From positions 171,839 to 235,838 of the forward strand of contig DELZ01000005.1 of the NCBI GenBank assembly GCA_002354635.1: a stretch of 64,000 bases of DNA. Direction: 5' to 3'. The translations under genes were made by a program, and so were the position numbers. Each line of letters starts with the position of its first letter. Within the stretch, counting starts at the first letter, position 1. Origin of the DNA: Sphingomonadales bacterium UBA2683 (GTDB taxonomy: Bacteria > Pseudomonadota > Alphaproteobacteria > Sphingomonadales > Sphingomonadaceae). Shown here piece by piece: positions 7,777 through 17,525 of the stretch. The notes beneath the pieces were generated by a model. That model was not told the DNA's origin and searched no databases. It saw only the letters and a list, made by a program, of their open reading frames with translations.

Positions 7777-9181
7777 TCTTGTCTTCGTCGGATATCTTGT
7801 CGCGCTGCTGTTCATCGCCTTCAAGCGGCCTTTTCTGTTCACGCTGGTCTATGCCTATGTCGACATAGTCGCCCCGCAGCGGCTGAGCTATTTCATGCTC
7901 AACTCGGTGCCGCTGTCACTGGTCGTTTTTGCTCTGGCCCTACTCGGCTATCTGGTCGCAGATACCAAGCAGGACAGCCGCTTTTCCATCCGCCAGGCCA
8001 TGATGATAATGCTGCTCGCCTATTGCGGCTATACGACGGTACAGGCGGCGGTGCCGGACGCGGCGCTGGAAAAATGGGACTGGGTCTGGAAAGCCCTGGT
8101 ATTCGCGATATTTCTGCCTCTGACATTGAAGACCAAATTGCGGCTGGAAGCATTGGCGCTGTTCATGGTGCTGTGCGCGGGGACATTGATTATCACCGGT
8201 GGGATCAAGACCCTGGCTTCCGGCGGCGGCTACGGAGTCCTGGTGCTGCTGGTCGACAATAATAGTGGCCTCTACGAAGGATCGATCATTTCGACGGTTG
8301 CCATTTGCATCATCCCGCTGATCCTCTGGCTTGCCCATCACGGAACCATTTTTCCGCCCGACTGGCGGGTGAAGCTCTTCGCCTACGCACTGATATTTTC
8401 GGCCTTGCTCATTCCCATCGGCACGCAGGCGCGAACCGGTCTTGTCTGCATCGGCGTCTGGGCGGTGCTGCAATTGCGCTTCGTGCGCTACCGATTGATC
8501 TACGCGGGACTTGCGGCGGCAATCGGCCTTCTGTCGATTCCGTTTCTGCCGCAAAGCTTTACCGAGCGGATGGGCACCATCGAAAATTATCAGGCCGACC
8601 AGTCCGCATCGACACGGCTCGCGGTTTGGAAGTGGACCTGGGATTATGCGAATCAACACCCGTTCGGGGGAGGCTTTGATGTCTACCGGATCAACAAGCT
8701 GACCTATGAATTGTCGGAAGTGGACGTCACCCAGTATGAGGAATGGGGAATCGATCCGGACGATGTCGACGCCCGACTGGTGGAAGACGAAGCCCGGGCA
8801 TTTCACAGCAGCTATTTCGAAATGCTAGGCGAGCAGGGCTTCCCCGGCCTGATCCTGTGGCTGATGATCCATGTCGGCGGGCTGTGGCGAATGGAACTGC
8901 TGCGGCGAAAATATGGAAAATCGCCGAAGCGGGACGAACAATGGGTGGCTCCGCTTGCCATCGCCTTGCAACATGGTCACGTGATCTTCCTGGTTGGCGC
9001 CCTGTTCGTGGGCATCGCCTATCAGCCCTTTGTCTATATGCTGGTTGCACTGCAGATAGGTCTCGACACCTATATGGCACGCCGCTCGGCAGAAGCCCGT
9101 CAACAGCCGATCGCCAAGCAACTGACCGGCGGAGCACAACCAAAAACTTTGTCTGAAAACCGCCGGCCGTTTACAAATTGA
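7769..9181 (+). CDS. Exosortase A-associated O-glycosylation ligase-like membrane protein
   Basis: A 470-residue multi-pass membrane protein. The N-terminus (MRDLVFVGYLVALLFIAFKR, then YVDIVAPQRLSYFML) matches the putative O-glycosylation ligase family linked to exosortase A, with a Wzy/WaaL-like core (GTQARTGLVCIGVW; ASTRLAVWKWTWDYANQHPF; the periplasmic loop with AFHSSYFEMLGEQGF). Likely role: ligation or polymerisation of lipid-linked glycan at the periplasmic face. The start at 7769 fits the family N-terminus and the overlap with the short ORF upstream. The last 25 residues are hydrophilic. Confidence 0.85.
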   Translation: MRDLVFVGYLVALLFIAFKRPFLFTLVYAYVDIVAPQRLSYFMLNSVPLSLVVFALALLGYLVADTKQDSRFSIRQAMMIMLLAYCGYTTVQAAVPDAALEKWDWVWKALVFAIFLPLTLKTKLRLEALALFMVLCAGTLIITGGIKTLASGGGYGVLVLLVDNNSGLYEGSIISTVAICIIPLILWLAHHGTIFPPDWRVKLFAYALIFSALLIPIGTQARTGLVCIGVWAVLQLRFVRYRLIYAGLAAAIGLLSIPFLPQSFTERMGTIENYQADQSASTRLAVWKWTWDYANQHPFGGGFDVYRINKLTYELSEVDVTQYEEWGIDPDDVDARLVEDEARAFHSSYFEMLGEQGFPGLILWLMIHVGGLWRMELLRRKYGKSPKRDEQWVAPLAIALQHGHVIFLVGALFVGIAYQPFVYMLVALQIGLDTYMARRSAEARQQPIAKQLTGGAQPKTLSENRRPFTN

Positions 9182-9216
9182 GTGACGCTTTCGCTGTCGC
9201 GCATTAGAAGCGGCGC

Positions 9217-10197
9217 ATGACGCTCACTGTCTCTGCCACCGTCGAAAAATGGCCTGTCGCTGGCGCGTTTGTCATCAGCCGGGGAACGAAAACCCATGTC
9301 GATGTGATCCTGTGCGAAATATCCGACGGGGCCGCTATCGGGCGGGCCGAGGCGACGCCAATCTACTATGAAGGCGAGACCGCGCAAGAATGTGCCGATC
9401 AGATAAGCCGGTTCGTTGCCGAGCATCCTGATCTCGATCGCGCGCTACTGCTCCAGAAAATGCCGCGCGGCGCCGCGCGGAATGCCCTCGACTGCGCGCT
9501 TTGGGATCTGGAATGCCGGAAAACAAATGTCGCCCTGTGGCAACTGGCCGGCCTGCCCGTACCAGCACCGACGCTCTCTGCCTTCACCATTTCACTGGGC
9601 CAACCGGCTTTGATGGAAAGACAGGCCCGCAAGGCCGCCGCCGCAGGATACACGCTGCTGAAACTGAAATTGTCCGGCGACAAGGATCACGAACGGGTTG
9701 CGGCCGTCCACCGCGGGGCACCCGGGGCTCGCCTGATCGTCGACGCCAACGAGAGCTGGAACGATCTCGATATAACCGCCGAAGCGGCGCTCCTGGCGCA
9801 ATATTCGGTCGAACTGATCGAACAGCCGGTTAGCGCCGGTCAGGACCATTTGCTGAGCGGTATAAAATCGCCGGTTCCGCTTTGCGCCGACGAAAGCTGC
9901 CACACCAGCGCTGACATCGAGAGGATTGCCCCGTTCTACGATGTGGTGAATATCAAACTCGACAAGGCGGGCGGATTGACCGAAGCGATGGCCATCGCGC
10001 ACGCGGCGCAAGCGGCGAACATGAAGATCATGGTCGGCTGCATGCTCTCGACATCGCTTGGAATACAGCCAGCCTTTTCCTTGGCCCAACTGGCACAATG
10101 GGTCGATCTTGATGGGCCGTTGCTGCTGGAAAAAGACCGGGCCGACGGATTCCGGTTCGAATCAGGCCAGATTTTGCCCGCGAAAAGCGCGGACTAG
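9217..10197 (+). CDS. dgcA: Dipeptide epimerase of the enolase superfamily (DgcA-like)
   Basis: 326 residues with the muconate-lactonizing subgroup features: the K-x-K motif in LLKLKLSG, the metal ligands in DANESW, IEQPV and ADES, and the last acid/base lysine in NIKLDKAGG. The family epimerises L-Ala-D/L-Glu and related dipeptides released from murein, and DgcA is the alphaproteobacterial N-acetyl-D-glutamate racemase-related name. Substrate is therefore not certain. The gene starts 35 bases after the ligase gene and its stop overlaps the convergent stop at 10194 by 4 bases. Confidence 0.82.
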   Translation: MTLTVSATVEKWPVAGAFVISRGTKTHVDVILCEISDGAAIGRAEATPIYYEGETAQECADQISRFVAEHPDLDRALLLQKMPRGAARNALDCALWDLECRKTNVALWQLAGLPVPAPTLSAFTISLGQPALMERQARKAAAAGYTLLKLKLSGDKDHERVAAVHRGAPGARLIVDANESWNDLDITAEAALLAQYSVELIEQPVSAGQDHLLSGIKSPVPLCADESCHTSADIERIAPFYDVVNIKLDKAGGLTEAMAIAHAAQAANMKIMVGCMLSTSLGIQPAFSLAQLAQWVDLDGPLLLEKDRADGFRFESGQILPAKSAD

Positions 10198-10487
10198 ATA
10201 CCGTCCAGATATTCGATCACAGGAGCGGCCGCCATACAGGGCGCAAGCTTTGGACCACTTGCCCGGAAATGATCCGATTTGCCATGCGCGTCCAGCGCCG
10301 CCTGATCGACATAGCGTTCAAGCACTTTATATTGCTGCGGATTGTCCTTGCTCTGAAACACCGAATAAAATTCATTGCCTGGTTCGTTCGCACGAACAGC
10401 GGCCATCAGTTCACGGAAGGCCGCTTCAAAATCGGCATTTTTGCCTTCGGCCACGGTTAAAGTCGCGATAACGCCTACTGCTGCCAT
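10194..10487 (-). CDS. Antibiotic biosynthesis monooxygenase (ABM) domain protein
   Basis: 97 residues, a complete single ABM/quinol monooxygenase-like ferredoxin fold (VGVIATLTVAEGKNADFEAA at the N-terminus; YKVLERYVDQAALDAHGKSD in the centre). These small cytoplasmic dimers often handle quinones or act as electron-transfer-free oxygenases; the substrate here is unknown. The ATG at 10487 follows GGGAGA. It lies 62 bases downstream of the thiolase, separated by a hairpin, and may be co-transcribed with it. Confidence 0.82.
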   Translation of the reverse strand: MAAVGVIATLTVAEGKNADFEAAFRELMAAVRANEPGNEFYSVFQSKDNPQQYKVLERYVDQAALDAHGKSDHFRASGPKLAPCMAAAPVIEYLDGI

Positions 10488-10510
10488 GATATTCTCTCCC
10501 TGATATGGTT

Positions 10511-10534
10511 GGGTCGGCAGTTCTCCGCCGACCC
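10511..10534 (-). terminator. Intercistronic hairpin between thiolase and ABM genes
   Basis: Perfect 8-base arms GGGTCGGC (10511-10518) and GCCGACCC (10527-10534) with an 8-base loop. There is no T tract on the minus strand after it, so it is a weak terminator, an RNA-stability hairpin or a processing site rather than a classical intrinsic terminator. Confidence 0.4.
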
Positions 10535-10549
10535 TGCCTGGTTCCAATA

Positions 10550-11728
<1,179 letters not shown>

Positions 11729-11839
11729 GATGTAATTCCTTTATGTTTGATATCGGATTCGGATTTTGGCGCTATTGTCCCCGTTAACCGGCCGATTAAC
11801 AAGTTGTTTTTTTCATGCCGCATCCGCCGTTACGGAACC

Positions 11840-13006
11840 CTAGTCCTCGCCGACAAGCGCACCAAAACCGCCCTCCGGATAAGGCAGGATCATCTCTCCA
11901 TCCGGAGCCGCCGTGAAGGTTGTCTGCGTGGGATAGGCAAATTCCAGCCCCGCTTCGTTGAACGCCTGCAGGATCGCCAGACCGATCGTATGCCGGCCCT
12001 GATAGACCACGTCATATTCGCTGCTCATGATATCAAAATCGAGTTCAAAATTGATCGAGCTGTCGCCAAAGCCGACAAAACCGGACCGCACGAACACCGC
12101 ATCATTGTCCTCCACAATCTTTTTGAGCAGTCCGGGAATCCGTCGCGCCTCTTCTGGCTTGGTCTGATAAATCACGCCGATGCCAAAACGCGTCCGCCGT
12201 CTCGCCAAGCGGGTCATGTTTACAATTTCCTTGTCCAGCAAATTGGTATTGGAAATGATTATCTCTTCCCCTGTGATCGCTCTCAATCGCGTGCTTTTGA
12301 GACCGATCTTCTCGATCGTCCCGACGGTCGAGTCATAGCTGACCGTCTCGCCCCGGCGGAACGGTTTGTCGAATATGATCGACAGGGCCGCAAACAGATC
12401 GGAAAAAATGCCCTGGGCGGCAAGACCGATGGCAATACCACCGACCCCCAGACCGGCAATCAGACCGGTCACATCCACACCCAGATTGTCCAGGATCATG
12501 ATAGCCGCGATTGCGAAGAGCACGAATGTGACCAGCAATCGGATCAGGGTCATCGCATTTTCCAGCGTTTCATGCTGGTCCGGATCCTGTGATGTCCGGC
12601 GGACGATGAGCCCGAGAATGATCTCGCGCAGCCAGATCGCAACCTGCAGCACCGCCGAGATCGTGAACAGCACATGGACCACCCGATCAAAGCTCGATGG
12701 TGCGCTGGCAAAATTCACGACCAGTTCGGCCGACACCATCAACATGAAGAATTTGCTGGTCCTGGCGATAGCCTTGCCAAGGATCGCCCGATAGCCGGTA
12801 AGGTCCTGATTGGTGCGCACATAGCGGGCCGCAAGGCGCTTTGTCGCGCCTAGCAGGAAGAAAATCGCGGTGCCGAAAACGGCGGCAACGATGAGTTCCA
12901 TATAGTGGCTCGAAAGCCAGGATGACCCATCGAGGATCAATCGTTGCATGGACGCACCGATATCCGGCGTGGCTGGCGAAGAGGCTGGAGCAGATGTTTT
13001 TATCAT
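11840..13006 (-). CDS. Mechanosensitive ion channel of the MscS family
   Basis: 388 residues with an N-terminal membrane region (about three to four helices, residues 35-200) and the pore-lining glycine/alanine-rich helix (DVTGLIAGLGVGGIAIGLAAQ), followed by the beta domain (SYDSTVGTIEKIGLKSTRLR) and a C-terminal alpha/beta domain. The signature fits MscS/MscK-type channels that release solutes on osmotic downshock. It sits in the inner membrane. It stands alone between the thiolase and tlyA on the same strand. Confidence 0.9.
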   Translation of the reverse strand: MIKTSAPASSPATPDIGASMQRLILDGSSWLSSHYMELIVAAVFGTAIFFLLGATKRLAARYVRTNQDLTGYRAILGKAIARTSKFFMLMVSAELVVNFASAPSSFDRVVHVLFTISAVLQVAIWLREIILGLIVRRTSQDPDQHETLENAMTLIRLLVTFVLFAIAAIMILDNLGVDVTGLIAGLGVGGIAIGLAAQGIFSDLFAALSIIFDKPFRRGETVSYDSTVGTIEKIGLKSTRLRAITGEEIIISNTNLLDKEIVNMTRLARRRTRFGIGVIYQTKPEEARRIPGLLKKIVEDNDAVFVRSGFVGFGDSSINFELDFDIMSSEYDVVYQGRHTIGLAILQAFNEAGLEFAYPTQTTFTAAPDGEMILPYPEGGFGALVGED

Positions 13007-13066
13007 AGCCCTTCAGCTAAGGCGAAGCACTGACAATAACAACCCGTCCGATGCAATCTATCGGCA

Positions 13067-13837
13067 TCAGCAATTCTGGCCGATTCCTCTTTGGGCACAG
13101 ATGAGAAACTCGACATTGCCCTTGGGTCCCGTGATCGGACTTTCCGTAATCCCCAGAATATTCCAGCCCGACGCGACCAACCAATCGCGGACTTTTCCAC
13201 AGGCCGCCTGACGAACGGCTTCATCGCGGACAACGCCGCCCTTGCCGACATCGGCGCGCTCGGCCTCAAATTGCGGCTTGACCAGAGCGACCAGCGTCGC
13301 CTCTGGCTTGGCAAACGCAAGCGGCCGTTCCAGCACCTTGACCAGTGAAATGAAACTAGCGTCGCAGACAATGATGTCGATCTTTTCCGGAACATGTTGC
13401 TCGGTCAAAATCCTTGCACTCGTCTGCTCGTGCACCATGACCCGCTCGTCCTGCCGAAGCTTCCAGGCAAGCTGATTGGTGCCGCTATCAACGGCGTAGA
13501 CCTTTTCTGCACCGCCCGTTAACAGCACATCGGTGAAACCGCCGGTGCTGCTGCCGACATCCATCGCGATCATTCCGGTGACATCTATCCCGAAATGCCG
13601 CAGCGCATGGTCAAGCTTGACACCGCCGCGCGATACCCACGGATGGTCTTTGCCCTTGAGCTCGATCGCTGCATCGCTGGCGATTTTTTGACCCGGCTTG
13701 TCGATTTTCTTGCCTGCCACGGTCACCAGGCCGGCCATGATATAGGCCTGCGCCCTCGCCCGGCTTTCGGCGAGGCCGCGATCCGCTAATATCTGGTCAA
13801 CACGCTGCTTCGTGATTTTGGGTTCGGGCTTGGGCAT
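13067..13837 (-). CDS. tlyA: TlyA-family rRNA 2'-O-methyltransferase
   Basis: 256 residues: an N-terminal S4 RNA-binding domain (residues about 8-65: RVDQILADRGLAESRARAQA) joined to an FtsJ-like methyltransferase domain with the SAM motif DVGSSTGGFTDVLL and later KPQFE. TlyA proteins methylate the 2'-OH of cytidines in 16S and/or 23S rRNA. The start is 50 bases from the divergent lipoprotein start, so both promoters are confined to a short interval. Confidence 0.92.
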   Translation of the reverse strand: MPKPEPKITKQRVDQILADRGLAESRARAQAYIMAGLVTVAGKKIDKPGQKIASDAAIELKGKDHPWVSRGGVKLDHALRHFGIDVTGMIAMDVGSSTGGFTDVLLTGGAEKVYAVDSGTNQLAWKLRQDERVMVHEQTSARILTEQHVPEKIDIIVCDASFISLVKVLERPLAFAKPEATLVALVKPQFEAERADVGKGGVVRDEAVRQAACGKVRDWLVASGWNILGITESPITGPKGNVEFLICAQRGIGQNC

Positions 13838-13887
13838 CGGAAATGAGGACTAGCCTAGCCCGATGCTTTTGGCCATATTCCGTGATC

Positions 13888-14427
13888 ATGAGAATCATTT
13901 CTATCCCGCAAATCCTTCCGCTCGCGCTGCTGGCGCTCGCCGGATGCTCGCCCGCACCGCCTGAACCGGCTCCCGCGCCCGAGCCCGTCAAACCGGTCGC
14001 GGCACAGGCGCCGGCGCCGACACCATTGGAAGGCGACTGGATTGACTGGCCGATTACACCCGGCACTTGGGTTTATCGAACGGATGCTCGAGGCTCGTTG
14101 GCGCTATTCGGTGAAGCCGGCAGAGACGCAATCTTCATCATCCGCTGCGATCGATCCCGTCGGCAGCTGATTATTTCCCGTACCGGTTCAGTTGGCGATG
14201 GGGCGATCATGCGATTGCGGGCCAGCGCCGGGCAGGCATCCTATCCGGTCGCCAATAGTGGCGGAACACCAGCGTATGCGGCTATTTCGGTTTCCCCCGG
14301 GGATATCATGATGGACCGCATCGCCTATAGTCGTGGCCGTTTTGCTGTCGAAACCGGTGGCCTGCAATCGCTCGCAATCCCCGTCTGGCCCGAATTCAGT
14401 CGCGTGGTGGAAGATTGCCGACGGTGA
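13888..14427 (+). CDS. Hypothetical lipoprotein, 179 residues
   Basis: The start MRIISIPQILPLALLALAGC gives a clear lipoprotein signal with lipobox LAGC, followed by a Pro/Ala linker (PAPPEPAPAPEP). The mature part is beta-rich with a repeated W-x-D-W segment (GDWIDWPITPGTWVYRTD). I do not recognise a family beyond sphingomonad-type lipoprotein. The ATG at 13888 is preferred to 13843 because it begins directly at the signal peptide. Confidence 0.7.
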   Translation: MRIISIPQILPLALLALAGCSPAPPEPAPAPEPVKPVAAQAPAPTPLEGDWIDWPITPGTWVYRTDARGSLALFGEAGRDAIFIIRCDRSRRQLIISRTGSVGDGAIMRLRASAGQASYPVANSGGTPAYAAISVSPGDIMMDRIAYSRGRFAVETGGLQSLAIPVWPEFSRVVEDCRR

Positions 14428-14544
14428 TCCGATGATCATCAGGCCGGAACGCGCAATTGTGACAGCAAAATAAAAAATTTCAAGTCTTGTTCGCGAGTCG
14501 GAATTGATTCACACCGGAATGGTCGAACAGCGGAGAGAAGTTCA

Positions 14545-14649
14545 ATGCAACAGTTCGTATTTCATTCACAAGCGAAAGGAGGTGGTCCGATGTCTCATGG
14601 TTCAGCACAGGGGTCGGAAAAATCCGTTCGGGGGGCAAATCTGATCTAG
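14545..14649 (+). CDS. Tiny peptide ORF with full anti-Shine-Dalgarno complement
   Basis: A short frame encodes MSHGSAQGSEKSVRGANLI from the ATG at 14590 (an in-frame ATG at 14545 would extend it to 34 residues). Directly before 14590 lies AAAGGAGGTGGTCC (14575-14588), which pairs with the complete 3' end of bacterial 16S rRNA with a single G-U wobble. No known protein family is claimed. The peptide could be a leader, or the motif could act as an RNA element that binds ribosomes. The ORF is followed by a small hairpin (14665-14686) and a strong terminator (14697-14733). See finding. Confidence 0.45.
   Translation: MQQFVFHSQAKGGGPMSHGSAQGSEKSVRGANLI
14575..14588 (+). promoter_or_regulatory. 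Extended ribosome-binding site AAAGGAGGTGGTCC
   Basis: 14 bases complementary to the 3' tail of 16S rRNA, 1 base before ATG 14590. Normal sites in this window use 4 to 6 matching bases. The ATG itself is nearly abutting, so the spacing to the core GGAGG (8 bases) is still normal. Confidence 0.7.
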
Positions 14650-14696
14650 AGATCAGGCAACCCGGCAGCGGCACTTCCTACCGCTGACCCATGTTC

Positions 14697-14733
14697 AGAG
14701 GCTGTTGGCCCTTCGGGACCAGCAGCCTCTTTT
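14697..14733 (+). terminator. Strong intrinsic terminator with TTCG loop
   Basis: A 15-base stem (AGAGGCTGTTGGCCC / GGACCAGCAGCCTCT, one wobble, one mismatch) closed by a TTCG tetraloop and followed by TTTT. It ends the short transcript of the peptide ORF, and may also serve in the minus direction for the DUF2721 gene whose stop is at 14733. Confidence 0.85.
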
Positions 14734-15212
14734 CATTTCGCCTTGTCCGAATTTTCGAGATATTCCTCGCGGATCATGAAATCGCGGATACCGATACGCA
14801 CTTCGCGGGAAAATTGGATTAGCGCCACCGACAGCAAAAGGACTGCGCCAATGAAGGCGCCTGCAACAATCTCCGGCAACAGCGGATAGCTGGTCAGTCC
14901 CATGGCAAACAACAATCCGATCAGGACACAGACGACAATTGCACTCACCACACTGAAATAGATCGCGCTGTTCACATATTTGATGCGCAATTGCAGATCC
15001 CGCAGTTCATTGACGCATAAAATATGCTCTGCGCCCTCGGTTTCCAGATAGCGGCTTTGCATGACCCGCGAACGGTCAATGACCCGCGCCAGCCGACCGG
15101 TGAAGATATTGAGCATCCCGCCCAGGGCCACCAGCAGAAACGCCGGTGCCATGGCGGTCTGCAACACGGTGACAATATCGGTCTTGGCCAGTTCCGGCAG
15201 CATTGAGATCAT
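14733..15212 (-). CDS. DUF2721 family membrane protein
   Basis: 159 residues with three hydrophobic helices (about residues 17-37, 78-100 and 110-130) and the pattern GGMLNIFTGRLARVIDRSR after the first helix, typical of DUF2721. Function unknown. The ATG at 15212 overlaps the stop of the siroheme synthase gene (ATGA), so it is the last gene of the argH-lptM-lysA operon. An alternative ATG at 15203 exists in frame. Confidence 0.8.
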   Translation of the reverse strand: MISMLPELAKTDIVTVLQTAMAPAFLLVALGGMLNIFTGRLARVIDRSRVMQSRYLETEGAEHILCVNELRDLQLRIKYVNSAIYFSVVSAIVVCVLIGLLFAMGLTSYPLLPEIVAGAFIGAVLLLSVALIQFSREVRIGIRDFMIREEYLENSDKAK

Positions 15213-15985
15213 GTCTTCATCCTGATTCGTACCGTCAGGCCCTTTGCCGGCTTCTCGTCCCACAGCGCAAGGTCGAACCGTTCCGCGTCCGCTCTGGCCC
15301 GATCCAGTATGTCCCCGGGGACACTATCGTCAGCATAAATCTGGTCGGCTCTTCCGAGCAGCCGGGCTTGCCGAAGCGTAAGATCATCTGGATCAGCGCT
15401 GCTCAGCACCATATCCTCGACCTCGGACAGGTCATTTGCAAAGGGCATGGACAGCCAGGTTTCCAGATTGGCTTCCGCGCTTTCGGACATCACATCCAAC
15501 ATGCCGCCCGGGTCGAGCGCGGCATCGATCGCCTTGCGCCGCTCGGCGCTGTCGGGCCAGATTCGCTTGATCCGTTCGCGCGCGGCGGCCAGGCCGTTGG
15601 CGAGATCGCCCAGATTACCCGGTATCAGCTGTTCCAGTCTCTGGCGTAAGGACTTTGCAAGACCGGCAGACGCTCCGCCGGTCCCGATCGCGACCAGTAC
15701 CGGATCGCGGTCAATGATCGCCGGCGTCGTATAGTCGCACAGGGCGGATCGGTCGACGGCATTGACCAGAAGCCCTCTTGCTTTGAAGCGCTTAACAGCG
15801 GCCAAGGCCTCTTCATCATCCTCCAGTGCGACCACTGCAAGCACGGCATCCGCATCCGCTTCGTCATCGACAACCACTGCTCCAGACCGTTCGTAAAGCC
15901 GCCTTTTGGCGTCGGCCATTTCTCCGGTTCCGAGCAATATGACCTTTCGCCCTGAAAGATTCACAAAGATCGGGAGCTGGTTCAT
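15209..15985 (-). CDS. Precorrin-2 dehydrogenase/sirohydrochlorin ferrochelatase (siroheme synthase N-terminal type)
   Basis: 258 residues with the NAD-binding start (IFVNLSGRKVILLGTGEMAD) and the later conserved VAIGTGGASAGLAKSLRQRLE. It resembles the CysG N-terminal half / Met8p and lacks the uroporphyrinogen methyltransferase half; the extra C-terminal part (about 70 residues) resembles the dimerisation region. It oxidises precorrin-2 and inserts iron to make siroheme for sulfite/nitrite reductase. It overlaps lysA (ATGA) on its 5' side and the DUF2721 gene on its 3' side. Confidence 0.8.
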   Translation of the reverse strand: MNQLPIFVNLSGRKVILLGTGEMADAKRRLYERSGAVVVDDEADADAVLAVVALEDDEEALAAVKRFKARGLLVNAVDRSALCDYTTPAIIDRDPVLVAIGTGGASAGLAKSLRQRLEQLIPGNLGDLANGLAAARERIKRIWPDSAERRKAIDAALDPGGMLDVMSESAEANLETWLSMPFANDLSEVEDMVLSSADPDDLTLRQARLLGRADQIYADDSVPGDILDRARADAERFDLALWDEKPAKGLTVRIRMKT

Positions 15986-17241
15986 TTCAGCCAGTCGGGT
16001 ACATGTTCGGCCGCCATGATCGTGGCCGGCTCGATCCGCTCTGCAACCACCGCATAGCGGTCTCCATCGACCAACACTTCCGGCACCAGCGGCCGACTGT
16101 TGTAGGTATTCGCCATAGTCGCGCCATAGGCTCCGGCGGTGCGAAAAATCCCGAGATCGTCGGTCTGCACGCGATCAACCACCCGTTCCTTGGCGAAAAT
16201 GTCGCTGCTTTCGCAAATCGGGCCGACGATCGACGCGACCATGGTCTCGCCGCTCGGTTCCACCGCTTCGAAATCATGCCATGCGTCATAGATGGCAGGC
16301 CGCATCAGGTCGTTCATCGCCGCATCGACGATTACAAAATCGCTGTCCACGCCGGGCTTGATGCGGATCACCTTGGTGATCATGATGCCACTGTTTCCGG
16401 CAATGACGCGACCCGGTTCGAACATCAGGGTCACATCCCAATCCTGCGTCACCCGCGCGACCATCGCGCCATATTCAGCAGGACTCGGTGGATTGTCCTC
16501 CTGCTTGTAGGGTACGCCGAGACCGCCGCCCAGATCGACATGGGTGATGACATGCCCCGCGCTCCGCAGCAGCGTCACCAGTTCGCCCATTCTTGCATAG
16601 CATTTTTCAAGCGGTTCCAGATTCTGCAGCTGACTGCCGATATGCACAGCCACCCCGCGGAGGTTGAGCCCCTCGAACTTGGCAAGCCGTGCATAGATGT
16701 CCGGCGCCACATCAATCGCGACCCCGAATTTATTTTCCTTCTTGCCGGTCGAAATCTTGGCGTGGGTGCCCGCATCGACATCCGGATTGACGCGCAGGGT
16801 TGCCGAGGCTTTCATCCCTCTGGAAGCTGCGATCTCCGCCAGCATCTCTCCCTCTTCCTCCGATTCCAGATTGAACTGGCCGATGCCCTTGTCGAGGCCA
16901 AGCGCCAGTTCCTCGCGACTTTTTCCGACACCGGAGAAGACGATGTCCTCCGCCTTCATGCCCGCCGCCAGCGCACGCTGCAATTCACCGCCGGAAACGA
17001 CATCCGCACCATAGCCCTGATTGGCCAATATCCGAAGCACCGCCAGATTGGGGTTGGCTTTTACAGCAAAAGCGAGATGGATCTTGCCGGCGTCCTTCAA
17101 CCCTTCACGGAAGACCCGGGCATGCCGTTCGAGCGTCGCCCGCGAATAAACATAGACCGGCGTGCCGACTTCTGCCGCGATTTGCGGCAACGGAATATTT
17201 TCCGCGTGCAAAACACCATTTTTGAGCTGGAAATGGTCCAA
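15982..17241 (-). CDS. lysA: Diaminopimelate decarboxylase
   Basis: 419 residues; last step of lysine synthesis (meso-DAP to lysine plus CO2), PLP-dependent. The PLP lysine is Lys61 (FAVKANPN); further marks are HIGSQ, GGGLGVPY, EPGR and the catalytic-cysteine region GPICESSDIF. It has the family's usual length. It is preceded by lptM (31 bases) and overlaps the siroheme synthase gene by 4 bases. Confidence 0.96.
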   Translation of the reverse strand: MDHFQLKNGVLHAENIPLPQIAAEVGTPVYVYSRATLERHARVFREGLKDAGKIHLAFAVKANPNLAVLRILANQGYGADVVSGGELQRALAAGMKAEDIVFSGVGKSREELALGLDKGIGQFNLESEEEGEMLAEIAASRGMKASATLRVNPDVDAGTHAKISTGKKENKFGVAIDVAPDIYARLAKFEGLNLRGVAVHIGSQLQNLEPLEKCYARMGELVTLLRSAGHVITHVDLGGGLGVPYKQEDNPPSPAEYGAMVARVTQDWDVTLMFEPGRVIAGNSGIMITKVIRIKPGVDSDFVIVDAAMNDLMRPAIYDAWHDFEAVEPSGETMVASIVGPICESSDIFAKERVVDRVQTDDLGIFRTAGAYGATMANTYNSRPLVPEVLVDGDRYAVVAERIEPATIMAAEHVPDWLK

Positions 17242-17272
17242 TATACTATACTTTCAGACGGTTGGAACGGGA

Positions 17273-17524
17273 TTAGCCGGGAGGCGGCAGGTCAAATTCG
17301 TCATCCTGGCGTTTTTCGGAACGGCGGAGCAATTCATCGCTACGCTCCGGCTTTGCCTGGCTCGACGGGACCAGCAGGTCCTCTCCGCTCGGTGTTTTCA
17401 TCTCGCCATAGACGGGCGGCGGCAGCGCTTCGCCCTTGGCCGGCTGCAAGGCACCGCGATTGCCGCATGCGGCCAGAATGACGGCGGTACCTGCCAGCAG
17501 CAGAATCGAATGAATGTGCTTCAT
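17273..17524 (-). CDS. lptM: LptM/YifL-like small lipoprotein
   Basis: 83 residues with a lipoprotein signal ending in the lipobox LAAC, then the short motif GNRGALQP, which corresponds to the C-G-x-K/R-G-x-L pattern of LptM (YifL). LptM helps mature the LptD/E outer-membrane LPS translocon. A small lipoprotein of this type next to lysA/dapF is common in Proteobacteria. The rest is low-complexity and charged. The ATG at 17524 is 1 base after the argH stop. Confidence 0.75.
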   Translation of the reverse strand: MKHIHSILLLAGTAVILAACGNRGALQPAKGEALPPPVYGEMKTPSGEDLLVPSSQAKPERSDELLRRSEKRQDDEFDLPPPG

Positions 17525-17525
17525 T

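Noticed and set aside
16003..17481. Long plus-strand frame opposite lysA and lptM
   Set aside because: Antisense to lysA with all catalytic motifs intact; no domain pattern in the shadow frame.
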